Shown: positions 25,632 through 35,150, counted from the stretch's first letter. The stretch: DNA of 64,000 bases from Martinezella dioscoreae (GCF_009176305.1 NZ_BLAJ01000002.1:744001-808000); one strand, 5' to 3'. Made by a program: numbers and translations. The notes: generated from the letters alone by a model not told the origin.

Positions 25632-26453
25632 CTAGTCAGTCCCCTGGCTGATTTCGCCGGCCAGCGCTGCGGATTGAAAATAGTCTCGGGGCGAGCGCCC
25701 GAGCGCCCGCCGGAACATGGCCGAGAAGGCGCTCGGGCTCTCATAGCCACAGTCCAGCGCGACATCGAGAACACTTCGACCCTCCGCGAGCAAGGTGAGC
25801 GCCTTCAGCATGCGTGCCTGTTGTCGCCACCGGCCGAAACTCAGTCCCGTTTCGCGCTGAAATAGCCGCATGAGGGTTGCCCGGCTCATATGCAGCCCAT
25901 TGGCCGCCTCTTCGATCGAGATTGTGCTCGCAAGATCGCCGAGCAAGGTTTCGCAGAACGCCGCAAGCCCCGGATGTTTCGGTAGAGGGAGCTTCAGCGG
26001 CTGTGCCGGCAAGAAGGTAAGTTCGAGAAGCAGCAGGTGAATGACTGCCTCCACAACCTCTTTCTGATCGGGTTTGTCGACAAGACCGGCGAGCCGCAGG
26101 ATGAGTTCGCGCAGCAGCGAGGTGACTTCCACCACCGTGCACTCATTCGGCAACGCATCTCTGCCATTGGGATCGATCAATAATGAGCGAAACTGCACGC
26201 TCGTATGGCTTGCCGTCACGTGTTCGAGCTGCGGCGGCAGCCAGACCGCTCGGCTCGGCGGTACGACCCAGGTGCCGCTATCCGTGGTCAAAGAGATCAC
26301 GCCGCTGACGGCGTAGAGCAGTTGCGCCTGCCTATGGCTGTGGCGAGAACTGGTGAAGCGATGATCGTCATGTGCGATGACGGCGACACCTTCAGCGACA
26401 TCCGTGCCGTGCTGAAGATAGTATTGATCCTTTTGCGATGATGAATGATCCAT
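25632..26453 (-). CDS. AraC-family regulator with cupin sensor domain
   Basis: A 273-residue regulator. Residues 15-110 form a cupin-type sensor (HSHRQAQLLYAVSGVISLTTDSGTWVVPPSRAVWLPP). The C-terminal AraC DNA-binding domain (about 170-262) has two helix-turn-helix units: ISIEEAANGLHMSRATLMRLFQRETG and SVLDVALDCGYESPSAFSAMFRRALGRSPRDYF. The layout resembles NimR-type efflux regulators, but no transporter is adjacent. It is convergent with the GNAT gene and divergent from leuA. Confidence 0.9.
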   Translation of the reverse strand: MDHSSSQKDQYYLQHGTDVAEGVAVIAHDDHRFTSSRHSHRQAQLLYAVSGVISLTTDSGTWVVPPSRAVWLPPQLEHVTASHTSVQFRSLLIDPNGRDALPNECTVVEVTSLLRELILRLAGLVDKPDQKEVVEAVIHLLLLELTFLPAQPLKLPLPKHPGLAAFCETLLGDLASTISIEEAANGLHMSRATLMRLFQRETGLSFGRWRQQARMLKALTLLAEGRSVLDVALDCGYESPSAFSAMFRRALGRSPRDYFQSAALAGEISQGTD

Positions 26454-26747
26454 ACGCGCGAGAATAACAAAGATGTCGACAGTAACCTAGAGTTCCTTTC
26501 CAGCAGGATATCTACTTTCGTGTCTGCCGCATCCCACAATCTGCATCGATCGGATCGGCCGCATGGCGCTGCCGTCGCATCGCTGCGCGTGCGGATGGAT
26601 GCCGACGCCTCGTCCTGCATACCCGTTTCTCTTCAGTTTTCCGTTGCACTGCGACTTAGCCGCGGTCGTCGGGCCTGACGGCATCCCGGCGGCCGTATTC
26701 TGCTGTCCGCTTTCTCCCCAATTGACCGACATGCAACGGAACGGATC

Positions 26748-28421
26748 ATGCTGAAGAATCCTGAAACCAAATATCGTCCTTTCATCTCGCCCATCGAATT
26801 GCCGGATCGGCGATGGCCGAACAGGCGCCTCGCCAAGGCACCCCGCTGGCTGTCAACGGATCTGCGCGACGGAAACCAGGCGCTCGCCAACCCCATGGAT
26901 GTCGAGCGCAAGCTGCGCTTCTACGACATGCTGCTCGCCTCAGGCTTCAAGGAGATCGAGGTCGCCTTTCCGTCGGCCTCGCAGATCGAGTTCGATTTCG
27001 TCCGTGCGCTCATCGAGGAACACCGCATCCCCGAGGATGTGACGATCCAGGTGTTGACCCAATCGCGCGCCGATCTCATCGCGCGCACGTTCGAATCCCT
27101 CATCGGCGCCCGCAAAGCCATCGTCCATCTCTACAATGCGACCGCACCACTCTTCCGCCGCGTCGTCTTCGGCATGGAGCGACACGAGATTGTCGACCTT
27201 GCCATCAGCGGTGTTACCGCAATGCTGGAGGAAAGCCTGAAGCAGCCGGAGACCGACTGGACCTTCGAATATTCGCCGGAAACCTTCTGCTTCACCGAGC
27301 CGGATTTCGCGCTCGAAATCTGCGAGCGCGTGCTCGATGTCTGGCAGCCGACTGCGGAACGCCCAGCCATCCTCAACCTGCCGGCAACGGTGGAAGTGGC
27401 GATGCCGAATGTCTATGCAGACCAGATCGAATGGTTCTGCCGCCATATTTCGCGCCGCGATGCCGTCATCATCAGCGTTCATCCGCATAATGATCGCGGT
27501 ACGGCGGTGGCCTCGGCCGAGCAGGCGCTGCTGGCAGGCGCCGATCGGGTCGAAGGTTGCCTGTTCGGCAATGGCGAGCGTACCGGCAATGTTGATCTGG
27601 TGACGCTAGCGCTAAACCTCTACACGCAGGGCATCGATCCCGGCCTGACCTTTCCGTCGATCCGTGAGGTGGTGAAGACGGTGGAATATTGCAACGGTCT
27701 GCCCATCCATCCGCGCCACCCTTATGCGGGCGAACTCGTGCACACGGCCTTCTCCGGCTCGCATCAGGATGCGATCCGCAAGGGATTTGCCGCGCATGAG
27801 CGGCGCAATGACGGCGTCTGGGAAATGCCCTACCTGCCGGTTGATCCCGCCGATATCGGCGAGAGCTACGAGGCCGTCATCCGCGTCAACAGCCAGTCGG
27901 GCAAGGGCGGGGTCGCCTGGGTGATCGAGCAGGACAAGGGCTTGAAGCTGCCGCGCGCCATGCAGGTCGATTTCAGCAGGCGGGTGCAGCTCCTCGCCGA
28001 TGAGACGAAGCGCGAATTGACGGCCGAAGATATCTGGAAGGCGTTCGTCCACGCCTATCATGTTGACGATTTCGAGCGCTTCGAACTCGTCGATTACGAA
28101 GGTGGTTTTCGCAGGGGAGCCGGCGCCGAGCGCATCTTCACTGGCCGGATTCGCCATGGCAATCAGGATGTCGTCGTCAGCGGTCGCGGCAACGGCCTCG
28201 TTTCAGCGGTACTTGCCGCGATTGCCGAGGCCTTCGCAGTGGAACTGAGCGTCATGGACTATCAGGAGCATGCCCTGCGTCGCGGCAGCGATGCGCAAGC
28301 GGCCGCTTATCTGCAATGCGTCCGGCCGGACGGATCGCAGGTCTTCGGCGTCGGTATCGATGCCGATGTTGCGACCGCAACCGTCAAGGCGGTCCTCAGC
28401 GCCGCCAGTGCGGCCGGTTGA
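26748..28421 (+). CDS. leuA: 2-isopropylmalate synthase, type 2 (LeuA)
   Basis: A 557-residue enzyme that condenses acetyl-CoA and 2-ketoisovalerate in the first step of leucine synthesis. The TIM-barrel carries STDLRDGNQALANPMDVERK (metal-binding Asp and Arg), HPHNDRGTAVASAEQALLAG with the metal-binding His pair, and GNGERTGNVDLVTLALNLY. The C-terminal regulatory domain (about 430-550) has FTGRIRHGNQDVVVSGRGNG. These signatures match the long type-2 LeuA family, shared with actinobacteria, not the short E. coli type. It stands alone, with no leuB/C/D nearby, and is divergent from an AraC regulator. I see no leucine-codon leader peptide. Confidence 0.92.
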   Translation: MLKNPETKYRPFISPIELPDRRWPNRRLAKAPRWLSTDLRDGNQALANPMDVERKLRFYDMLLASGFKEIEVAFPSASQIEFDFVRALIEEHRIPEDVTIQVLTQSRADLIARTFESLIGARKAIVHLYNATAPLFRRVVFGMERHEIVDLAISGVTAMLEESLKQPETDWTFEYSPETFCFTEPDFALEICERVLDVWQPTAERPAILNLPATVEVAMPNVYADQIEWFCRHISRRDAVIISVHPHNDRGTAVASAEQALLAGADRVEGCLFGNGERTGNVDLVTLALNLYTQGIDPGLTFPSIREVVKTVEYCNGLPIHPRHPYAGELVHTAFSGSHQDAIRKGFAAHERRNDGVWEMPYLPVDPADIGESYEAVIRVNSQSGKGGVAWVIEQDKGLKLPRAMQVDFSRRVQLLADETKRELTAEDIWKAFVHAYHVDDFERFELVDYEGGFRRGAGAERIFTGRIRHGNQDVVVSGRGNGLVSAVLAAIAEAFAVELSVMDYQEHALRRGSDAQAAAYLQCVRPDGSQVFGVGIDADVATATVKAVLSAASAAG

Positions 28422-28441
28422 CGATCGTCTGTTCCGCTTGC

Positions 28442-28468
28442 GCTATCGGCTGCAAATCGGCCGATAGC
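28442..28468. terminator. Hairpin between convergent leuA and the DUF4166 gene
   Basis: GCTATCGGC (28442-28450) pairs with GCCGATAGC (28460-28468). There is no long T tract. Its position between convergent gene ends supports a terminator role. Confidence 0.5.
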
Positions 28469-28495
28469 CAGGCGGCGCTAAGACGCCGGATTGGA

Positions 28496-30160
28496 TCATT
28501 CGATTGGCTGCAGCCAGCCCCGATAATGAACGACGGGGCCGATGAGAGGGAGGGCAATCGGTACGTCGAAGTGGAAGCGATCGTCCTCCGCCCATTCACG
28601 AGCGATGCTTTGGGGCGCCAGAAGGCGCGGCAGCGGAATGCACAGGAACGACCAGTGTCGCATCTCCATGCTGAGCCCGTTGCCCCCAATGGGAAGATCG
28701 AATGCAAAGCGGAAGGGGCCGAAGCGTTCGACGAGGTGGCCATTCTCTTCGCTCAAATGGCTTTGGAAGCGCTGGCCGGAAAAATCCCGCGTCCATTCTT
28801 CTATGCCGTTGGTTTCCTCGAAGGACACATGCAGTGCGTGCTTTCCTGCCGCGGGAAAGCCAAATATTTTCGCGACCAGCCGTGCAAGCGGTGAGCGCCC
28901 ACGGGTGACGACCGCCTCGCCTCTGGCGCCGCCGTCGCCGAAGACCTCGTGCATGGCACGGACCGGTTCGGATAGATGAGCAAATGCAGGCCCCATGACA
29001 CGCTGATAGAGCGGCATATAGGGTGCTTCCTTTGTTTCCTCGGCAACCGCCAGATCGCGAAACAAGCCCCGGAAATCCTCAAGCGACAGGAGCCTGCCGG
29101 CGTGACGGGCGCCGGGCGAAAGACGGCAGTCGCGCAAGGCCCGCGCCAGCAATTGCGCCGGAAGCGTGGGAATTTCCACGCCGTCTCCATTTTCCGCAAT
29201 CAGGGTCCAGCGACGAGCCTTCATGGTGCCTTGCTCTATGCCCTTGATTTCGATCGCCACGGCCGAGCGCGCCGTCCCAAGCCTTGCCGTCAGGCGTTGC
29301 AGCGGCAGCAGGAAGCGGCTGATCTTTCTGAGCGACGTCAGCCATCCCCAAGTGACCGGCCAGGACAACAGCCAGAGCGCCAAAGTCTGAAAGGCGAATT
29401 CCGGCCCCGCCCGGAAAATGACGCTGGGCCGTCCGGCAAAACTATCGACCAGAAGATCGTGATCCGGCACGTCGGCAAGCGCCACCAGCCGGCGCAGAGC
29501 GCGGTGGCCGGAAACCGCATAGGTTTCGCGCTTCAGCATGTGCCAGCCCGTCGCGTCCTGCCAGTGCCGGCCGCGCCAGAGCCGCACCGGCTTGCCGACA
29601 TAACTCAGGATCGCCGCTGCGACCGAGGCGCCGGCGGTCGCGCGATTGGAGGCGCTGATCGACATTTCTATCGAGCGAACCTCCTCCATGTTCTTGGCGA
29701 GGGCGGCTACGACGGCGCCGGAGAGCGCCGGGACGCTCGACGCGCCCGAGATGATGGTAACGCCAGCGGCCTTAGCCTCTTCGTCAAGCGAGCCGATCGC
29801 GCCGACGAAATCGCGCGCGTCGGCAAGATCGATATAGTGGATACCGGCCTCTAAGCAGGCGCGCGGGACTCTCTGGTCACTATCTTGGAAAGGGCCTGCC
29901 GCATCGATCAACAGAAAGGGTCTGTGCTCCCCGAGGATCGCAGTGATATCGCCATTTCGATCGGCTTGCAGGGCAATTGCATGCGGCAATCGAGCGGCGA
30001 GTGCCTTTGCCGATTCGAGATTGCGTCCGGCGACCAGAACCTCGAAACCGTCTTCGGCAAGGCGCCGCGACAGCCGCGCGCCGAACCCGCCATAGCCGCC
30101 GAGAACGAGGATTCTTTTCAAAGTATGCGGCTCGCCTGCTCGGGTGTCGGCAGCCAGCAT
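28496..30160 (-). CDS. Saccharopine dehydrogenase-like / DUF4166 fusion protein
   Basis: About 554 residues in two parts. The N-terminal Rossmann domain has the nucleotide-binding ILVLGGYGGFGARLSRRLAE, followed by LLIDAAGPFQDSD and GIHYIDLADARDFVGAI, as in saccharopine dehydrogenase-like oxidoreductases. The C-terminal part (about 360-550, starting near YMPLYQRVMGPAFAHLSEPV) is DUF4166, of unknown function. The start is uncertain: ATG at 30160 (GGGAG just upstream) overlaps the DCC gene by 43 bases, while TTG at 30121 would give a four-base overlap. It is the second gene of an operon with the DCC protein. Confidence 0.8.
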   Translation of the reverse strand: MLAADTRAGEPHTLKRILVLGGYGGFGARLSRRLAEDGFEVLVAGRNLESAKALAARLPHAIALQADRNGDITAILGEHRPFLLIDAAGPFQDSDQRVPRACLEAGIHYIDLADARDFVGAIGSLDEEAKAAGVTIISGASSVPALSGAVVAALAKNMEEVRSIEMSISASNRATAGASVAAAILSYVGKPVRLWRGRHWQDATGWHMLKRETYAVSGHRALRRLVALADVPDHDLLVDSFAGRPSVIFRAGPEFAFQTLALWLLSWPVTWGWLTSLRKISRFLLPLQRLTARLGTARSAVAIEIKGIEQGTMKARRWTLIAENGDGVEIPTLPAQLLARALRDCRLSPGARHAGRLLSLEDFRGLFRDLAVAEETKEAPYMPLYQRVMGPAFAHLSEPVRAMHEVFGDGGARGEAVVTRGRSPLARLVAKIFGFPAAGKHALHVSFEETNGIEEWTRDFSGQRFQSHLSEENGHLVERFGPFRFAFDLPIGGNGLSMEMRHWSFLCIPLPRLLAPQSIAREWAEDDRFHFDVPIALPLIGPVVHYRGWLQPIE

Positions 30161-30537
30161 GTCTCCCGTTTGCCGAAGATGCGATAGCGATTGCGGGCAA
30201 GCCAAAGGTAGATCGGGTCGCGCAGCATGCGCGGTACGATGCGCAGTACGGAAATGGCCTTCCAGGGCCAGCCGAGACCGGCATAAATGGCCAGCACCGC
30301 GTCACTATCGCGCAGCACCTTCGCGCCGTCGACGATGATGAGGCTATCCGGATCGGTGGGGTCCATGCCGCAGCGGCGATAGAGGGCGATGCCGGTTTCA
30401 TTCTGCATGGAGGCAAGACGAAAACGGCCGAGGCGATCATGACGCAGCACGAACTGGGCGTTGGCGGTACACAGGACGCACATGGCGTCAAAGACGATGA
30501 TCGGCCCTTGATAGTCGCTGATGGTGCTTTTGCTCAT
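30118..30537 (-). CDS. DCC-family thiol-disulfide oxidoreductase-like protein
   Basis: A 139-residue protein named for its DxxCxxC motif, here FDAMCVLCTANAQFVLRHD near residues 16-34. The remainder fits the family: GRFRLASMQ, SLIIVDGAKVLRDSDAVLAI and RDPIYLWLARNRYRIFGKRE. A thioredoxin-like fold is predicted; no substrate is known. It overlaps the following dehydrogenase/DUF4166 gene, so the products are probably made together. DCC and DUF4166 proteins being adjacent suggests a shared, still uncharacterised role. Confidence 0.88.
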   Translation of the reverse strand: MSKSTISDYQGPIIVFDAMCVLCTANAQFVLRHDRLGRFRLASMQNETGIALYRRCGMDPTDPDSLIIVDGAKVLRDSDAVLAIYAGLGWPWKAISVLRIVPRMLRDPIYLWLARNRYRIFGKRETCWLPTPEQASRIL

Positions 30538-30719
30538 GTTGGCGGCATTGTTTTCCGTAGACCCGTCTGGTCACAGCTTTGACCGGTTGCATTGTCGCCG
30601 TCAATTGCACGTTTCCGTGGGCTGCCATGTCAAACCGGCAAACGACCGCGAGCTTTGCATCGCAGCGCTGGGCAGCGGAAGGATCGAGAGAAGCAAGCCG
30701 TTCGATCGCCGGTCGGCAT

Positions 30720-30746
30720 GCGGCCCGATCTGCAAGATCGGGCCGC
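30720..30746. terminator. Strong hairpin downstream of the GCG_CRPN gene
   Basis: GCGGCCCGATC (30720-30730) pairs perfectly with GATCGGGCCGC (30736-30746) around TGCAA. It lies 20 bases after the leftward gene ending at 30767. It lacks a T tract. Confidence 0.55.
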
Positions 30747-30766
30747 GCGCATCGCGGAAGAGTAGC

Positions 30767-31021
30767 TTAGCGATAACGCCAGCCACCATGCCACCACTCG
30801 CGATGCACCCAATAGCGATGCCCATCCCAGTAGCCGCGGCCGGGATAGTAGATGCCATAGGCCGGAACCGCCGGCACGACGACCACAGGCCGTCCATCCG
30901 GACGGCAGTAGCCATAGGGATTGCGATGCCAGCCGATGCCGCAGCCATCGCGGGCTTCGGCTGGAGAGATGGCCGCAAAGCAGGCGGTCGCGGCGAAAGC
31001 CAGCAAAATGATCTTTTTCAT
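30767..31021 (-). CDS. Small exported GCG_CRPN-type protein
   Basis: An 84-residue protein with a Sec signal peptide (MKKIILLAFAATACFAAISP, cleavage near AEA). The mature part opens with RDGCGIGWHRNPYGYCRPDG, the GCG...CRPN-like motif of a family of small rhizobial exported proteins. It continues with a tract rich in Tyr, Trp, Gly, His and Arg (GYWDGHRYWVHREWWHGGW). Two Cys in the motif could form a disulfide. Function is unknown. It is monocistronic. Confidence 0.8.
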   Translation of the reverse strand: MKKIILLAFAATACFAAISPAEARDGCGIGWHRNPYGYCRPDGRPVVVVPAVPAYGIYYPGRGYWDGHRYWVHREWWHGGWRYR

Positions 31022-31208
31022 GATGTCCTCATTCGTCCTTGAAGAGCTTCAAGCTGTTATCCCTTCAGCGCTTGAACGGGGACGAGCGGCAAATCCGTCG
31101 CTGCATAGCGATGATTTTGCATTCGGACGGGAAAGGCTGGCATACGCGGTGCGTAAGCCGGCGAGCGATGCAGGAGAACTGTACTTGCCGCGGGATCAGG
31201 CCGCAGGA

Positions 31209-32165
31209 TCAGGATCGAATTTCAAGGGCTCGGGATGCGAGGCGAGATTGAGCCGGGCACGATTTTGCTGCAGGCACCGTTTTCCTGCCGATGAGCGGCA
31301 TGCGCCGGATCAACGCGCGCAGAACGGCGAGAATTGCCTTGTATTGTTCCCCAGGACACAAGCGGCCGCTGGAATCATAGGCAAACAGGAGACGGCGTCG
31401 CGCGAATGCATGCGCGAGCCACAGGGCAAAAGCTACGCCGACGCCCCAGCCCATCAGCGTGTCGCTTGCCCAATGGGCGCCGACCCATTGGCGCGACAGG
31501 CAGATCAGGACGCCGACAGGCATGAAGACGGGGCGAAGGCGGGGAAAGACCAGCGCCAGCGACATCGCCATGGCGCCGGCCGTTGCCGAGTGTCCGGAAG
31601 GAAAGGAGGCGAAGTCGGCATGGAAAGCAAAGGGTCGGAAAGAGAAGGCGCCGTTCGTATCCAGGAGTTCCGGCCTGGCGCGACCGATGATGTTCTTTGC
31701 GAGCGAATCGACAATGCCGCCGCCGGCCACCGCCAGGAAGACGAAAGCAGCCGCAGTCGCGATGAGATCTGCCCCCGTTCGCATGGATTTCCGCAGCTTA
31801 TGCGCGGGCGCGAGGATCGCAAATATCAGCAGCGCTCCGCTGAATGAGAGCACCAGAAGCCCGGTGCCGAGGCTGCTGATCCATTTCGCCGTCCCACGCA
31901 ATTGCGCGGGAAACGATTTCATCCAGATGCCCAAGGGATAATCGGCCGCCCACATGACGAGCAATGATAAGGCGAGGAAGATGGCGATGATAACGATCGG
32001 GCGCTCCAGAAATGCGCGATTCGCAGGCGGCTTAATGGTCGGGGTGTTGAAGAAGCAGTGAAGGCCGCCAGCCATGCGTCTGCGACCGGTGTCGGCGGAA
32101 CGTCCCAGCATTTCTTTTATGGCCTCTCGGCCCCGCTGCCATGCCTGCATAAAGCCGACTTCCAT
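31209..32165 (-). CDS. PAP2-family membrane phosphatase
   Basis: About 318 residues with several membrane helices. All three phosphatase signatures are present: KNIIGRARP (KX6RP), SFPSGHSATAGA (PSGH) and SRQWVGAHWASD (SRX5HX3D). The family dephosphorylates lipid phosphates such as undecaprenyl pyrophosphate, phosphatidate or lipid A. A basic N-terminal region of about 60 residues precedes the first helix (PIVIIAIFLALSLLVMWA). The start is uncertain: an in-frame TTG lies at 32204, ATG at 32165, and ATG at 32150 after GGAAG. I chose the first ATG. Confidence 0.85.
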   Translation of the reverse strand: MEVGFMQAWQRGREAIKEMLGRSADTGRRRMAGGLHCFFNTPTIKPPANRAFLERPIVIIAIFLALSLLVMWAADYPLGIWMKSFPAQLRGTAKWISSLGTGLLVLSFSGALLIFAILAPAHKLRKSMRTGADLIATAAAFVFLAVAGGGIVDSLAKNIIGRARPELLDTNGAFSFRPFAFHADFASFPSGHSATAGAMAMSLALVFPRLRPVFMPVGVLICLSRQWVGAHWASDTLMGWGVGVAFALWLAHAFARRRLLFAYDSSGRLCPGEQYKAILAVLRALIRRMPLIGRKTVPAAKSCPAQSRLASRALEIRS

Positions 32166-32513
32166 CAATGTCGAAACAGCCGCTCGTGGAGCTGGGCTCA
32201 CCAATCGCCTTCCGCTCCGTTTCCCTAGGAAGAAGCTGCTACAGCAACACGCTGACAGCGGCCTGAAAGGTCGCGATTGGCGGGTCAGATCTCGGTTGTG
32301 TAGGCGGCAAAACCAAAACGCACGGCATCTGCCAGACAGCTTCGATGGTCGGACTGTGCAGTCATGGGCTGAAGAAACAACGGTGCCGAAAAAGACTGTG
32401 CCATCAACAAGGTAGCCGCCGAATTTCGCGGCCCCGGGCGAAAGTCGCCACGAGGATTGCTTCGATGGCCTTTTTTAGCGACAATTGGGCTAGCGTTCGG
32501 TGGGAGGAGCCAA
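32166..32513. other. Divergent intergenic region, no gene seen
   Basis: This 348-base stretch lies between the leftward PAP2 gene and the rightward regulator gene. I see no supported coding frame, terminator or clear dyad. It must hold promoters for both genes. A good ribosome site (GGGAGGAG) for the rightward gene lies at its right end. Confidence 0.5.
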
Positions 32514-33467
32514 ATGCAGCACTATTCCGCACATGCGGATCAGGTTTACGCGTCGGCGCAATCGGCGGCGGCGAGTTCTTCGGTTGTTGCCTCCTGGCGA
32601 CGGTGCATGGTCATGCATCGTCTGGCGCCGGAAGAGAAGCGTCTGCCGATGCGCTTGACCAGCCAGGAATTTCAAACAGCGTTGGAGCGATCGGAACGGC
32701 TGGTTGCCGAAGCGGCCAGTGAACTGGATCGTCTTTTTCTCGCGGTCGGCAAAGCCGGCTGCTGCCTGCTTCTGACGGATCGGGATGGCATCGCACTCGA
32801 ACGCCGGGGCGCTGCCGGCGACGACAAGGACTTCCACGATCTCGGTCTATGGACCGGATCCGTCTGGACGGAAGCGAGCATCGGCACCAACGGCATCGGT
32901 ACGGCGCTTGCCGACGAGCGGGCCGTTGCGATCTTCCGTGACCAGCATTTCTTCTGCTCAAACATCAATCTCAGCTGCACCACAGCGCCGATCCGCGATC
33001 ATCGCGGCCAGCTTGCCGGCGCGCTCGATATTTCCACCTGCCGCGATGACGTGAACGACGCGACACTGGCGATCCTGTCGCAGACGGTGCGCGATGCGGC
33101 TGTGCGCATCGAACTCAATCTTTTCCGCAGCGCCTTTGCAGGTGCCCGCTTCGTCATGGTGCCGACGGATACGGCTTCCACCTCAGCACTGCTGGCTGTC
33201 GATCGCAACGACCTCGTGCTTGGCGCGACCCGCGCAGCCCGGGTGGCATTGAAGCTCGACGATCATCGCATTGCCGTAGGCATTCCTGCCTCCGATGTTC
33301 TTCGCGAGCAGCAGGGAGCCGTCGGCGAGGATCTGGCCGAGGCTGAACGCGCGGCCCTGCTCAGGGCTCTTTCGCGCGCCAACGGCAATGTCTCCCAGGC
33401 GGCCGCAGCGCTCGGCATGAGCCGCTCGACGCTGCATCGGAAGATGAACCGCCTCAATCTCCACTGA
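32514..33467 (+). CDS. AcoR-like GAF-Fis regulator lacking the AAA+ domain
   Basis: A 317-residue regulator. Residues 25-200 match the N-terminal part of AcoR-type sigma-54 activators, with a GAF domain containing WTEASIGTNGIGTALADERA, RDQHFF and LSCTTAPIRDHRGQLAGALD. The C-terminus (about 270-317) is a Fis-type helix-turn-helix (LLRALSRANGNVSQAAAALGMSRSTLHRKMNRL). The AAA+ domain with the GAFTGA loop that should lie between them is absent, and the linker is only about 70 residues. Direct action on sigma-70 promoters is therefore likely. GGGAGGAG precedes the ATG. The ALDH gene follows. Confidence 0.85.
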   Translation: MQHYSAHADQVYASAQSAAASSSVVASWRRCMVMHRLAPEEKRLPMRLTSQEFQTALERSERLVAEAASELDRLFLAVGKAGCCLLLTDRDGIALERRGAAGDDKDFHDLGLWTGSVWTEASIGTNGIGTALADERAVAIFRDQHFFCSNINLSCTTAPIRDHRGQLAGALDISTCRDDVNDATLAILSQTVRDAAVRIELNLFRSAFAGARFVMVPTDTASTSALLAVDRNDLVLGATRAARVALKLDDHRIAVGIPASDVLREQQGAVGEDLAEAERAALLRALSRANGNVSQAAAALGMSRSTLHRKMNRLNLH

Positions 33468-33498
33468 AGCGCCATCAACGCGCATTCGATCTGGCAGC

Positions 33499-33516
33499 TG
33501 TCGCAGAGTTGCGACA
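33499..33516. promoter_or_regulatory. Perfect dyad upstream of the aldehyde dehydrogenase
   Basis: TGTCGCA (33499-33505) and TGCGACA (33510-33516) are perfect inverted repeats with a 4-base spacer, about 105 bases before the ALDH ATG. It is the natural candidate operator for the AcoR-like protein encoded just upstream. Confidence 0.6.
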
Positions 33517-33621
33517 CTGTGCGCTGCAGCACGGCAAGCCGCCTCTATCGCCCGCCGCGATATGCCCTCAGACTTCTCCCATCGGTTCGCTTATTGAACC
33601 TGCCGACCAAGGGAGGATGGC

Positions 33622-35130
33622 ATGCTGCATCAGAAGATCGTGGAATCTCCGTTCAAACTCAAATATGGCAACTATATTGGCGGCGAGTGGCGCGAGCCGA
33701 TCGCGGGCAAGTATTTCGACAACCTCACGCCGATAACAGGCGGCAAGATCTGCGAGATACCGCGCTCCGACGAAAAGGACATCAACGCTGCGCTTGATGC
33801 CGCCCATGCAGCCAAGGACAAGTGGGGGCGGACGTCTACCACCGAGCGCTCCAATATCCTGATGAAGATCGCCCAGCGCATGGAAGACAAGCTGGAAGTG
33901 CTGGCGCAGGCTGAAAGCTGGGACAACGGCAAGCCGATCCGCGAAACCATGGCGGCCGATATCCCGCTCGCCATCGATCACTTCCGCTATTTCGCCTCCT
34001 GCATCCGTGCCCAGGAAGGCTCGATCGGCGAGATCGACCACGATACCGTCGCCTACCACTTTCATGAGCCGCTCGGCGTCGTCGGCCAGATCATTCCCTG
34101 GAACTTCCCGATCCTCATGGCCGCCTGGAAGCTTGCGCCGGCACTGGCCGCCGGCAATTGCGTCGTCATCAAGCCGGCCGAGCAGACGCCCGCCTCGCTA
34201 TTGGTCTGGGCCGAACTGGTCGGCGATCTCCTGCCGCCTGGCGTACTCAATATCGTCAATGGTTTCGGCCTCGAAGCCGGCAAGCCACTCGCCACCAGCC
34301 CGCGCATTGCCAAGATCGCCTTTACCGGCGAGACGACGACGGGCCGGCTGATCATGCAATATGCCAGCCAGAACCTCATCCCCGTCACGCTCGAACTCGG
34401 CGGCAAGTCGCCGAACATCTTCTTTGCCGATGTTGCGGCCGAAGACGACGATTTCTTCGACAAGGCGCTCGAAGGCTTTGCGATGTTCGCGCTTAACCAG
34501 GGCGAGGTCTGCACATGCCCGAGCCGAGCGCTGATTCAGGAATCGGTCTACGACCGCTTCATGGAGCGTGCCGTCAAGCGCGTGGAAGCCATCAAGCAGG
34601 GCAATCCGCTTGATGCCGCAACCATGATCGGCGCCCAGGCATCGAGCGAGCAGATGGAGAAGATTCTCTCCTATCTCGATATCGGCCGGCAGGAAGGCGC
34701 CGAAGTCCTGACGGGCGGCGCGCGCGCCGATCTCGGCGGCGAGCTGTCGAGCGGCTACTACATCAAGCCGACCATCTTCAAGGGCCACAACAAGATGCGC
34801 GTGTTCCAGGAGGAAATCTTCGGTCCGGTCGTATCGGTCACGACGTTCAAGGATGAGAGGGAAGCGCTTGAGATCGCGAACGATACGCTCTACGGCCTCG
34901 GTGCCGGCGTATGGACCCGCGACGGCAATCGCGCCTATCGCTTTGGTCGCGAGATCCAGGCCGGCCGCGTCTGGACGAATTGCTATCACGCCTATCCGGC
35001 CCACGCCGCTTTCGGCGGCTACAAGCAATCGGGCATCGGACGTGAGACGCACAAGATGATGCTCGATCACTATCAGCAGACCAAGAATATGCTGGTGAGC
35101 TACAGCCCGAAGGCTCTGGGCTTCTTCTGA
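33622..35130 (+). CDS. NAD-dependent aldehyde dehydrogenase (AcoD/ExaC-like)
   Basis: A 502-residue ALDH. It has [21 protein letters not shown] (cofactor-binding Asn and oxyanion region), the general base Glu in [12 protein letters not shown], and the catalytic Cys in [11 protein letters not shown]. The C-terminal half has [13 protein letters not shown] and [17 protein letters not shown]. The sequence resembles acetaldehyde dehydrogenases of the AcoD/ExaC group, which oxidise aldehydes from ethanol or acetoin. The upstream AcoR-like regulator and downstream DUF779 gene are the usual neighbours of this group. Confidence 0.93.
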   Translation: MLHQKIVESPFKLKYGNYIGGEWREPIAGKYFDNLTPITGGKICEIPRSDEKDINAALDAAHAAKDKWGRTSTTERSNILMKIAQRMEDKLEVLAQAESWDNGKPIRETMAADIPLAIDHFRYFASCIRAQEGSIGEIDHDTVAYHFHEPLGVVGQIIPWNFPILMAAWKLAPALAAGNCVVIKPAEQTPASLLVWAELVGDLLPPGVLNIVNGFGLEAGKPLATSPRIAKIAFTGETTTGRLIMQYASQNLIPVTLELGGKSPNIFFADVAAEDDDFFDKALEGFAMFALNQGEVCTCPSRALIQESVYDRFMERAVKRVEAIKQGNPLDAATMIGAQASSEQMEKILSYLDIGRQEGAEVLTGGARADLGGELSSGYYIKPTIFKGHNKMRVFQEEIFGPVVSVTTFKDEREALEIANDTLYGLGAGVWTRDGNRAYRFGREIQAGRVWTNCYHAYPAHAAFGGYKQSGIGRETHKMMLDHYQQTKNMLVSYSPKALGFF

Positions 35131-35150
35131 GACCTCCCAACAAAGCTAGG

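Noticed and set aside
26454..26747. A leucine-rich leader peptide and attenuator before leuA
   Set aside because: No short frame with clustered Leu codons, and no terminator hairpin, was seen between the AraC gene and leuA.
33490..33560. A possible sigma-54 (-24/-12) promoter before the ALDH gene
   Set aside because: TGGCAG is present, but no GC element occurs at the required spacing, and the neighbouring regulator lacks the AAA+ domain needed to activate sigma-54.
34198..35070. A 290-codon open frame on the minus strand
   Set aside because: Antisense to the aldehyde dehydrogenase gene, which has all catalytic motifs.
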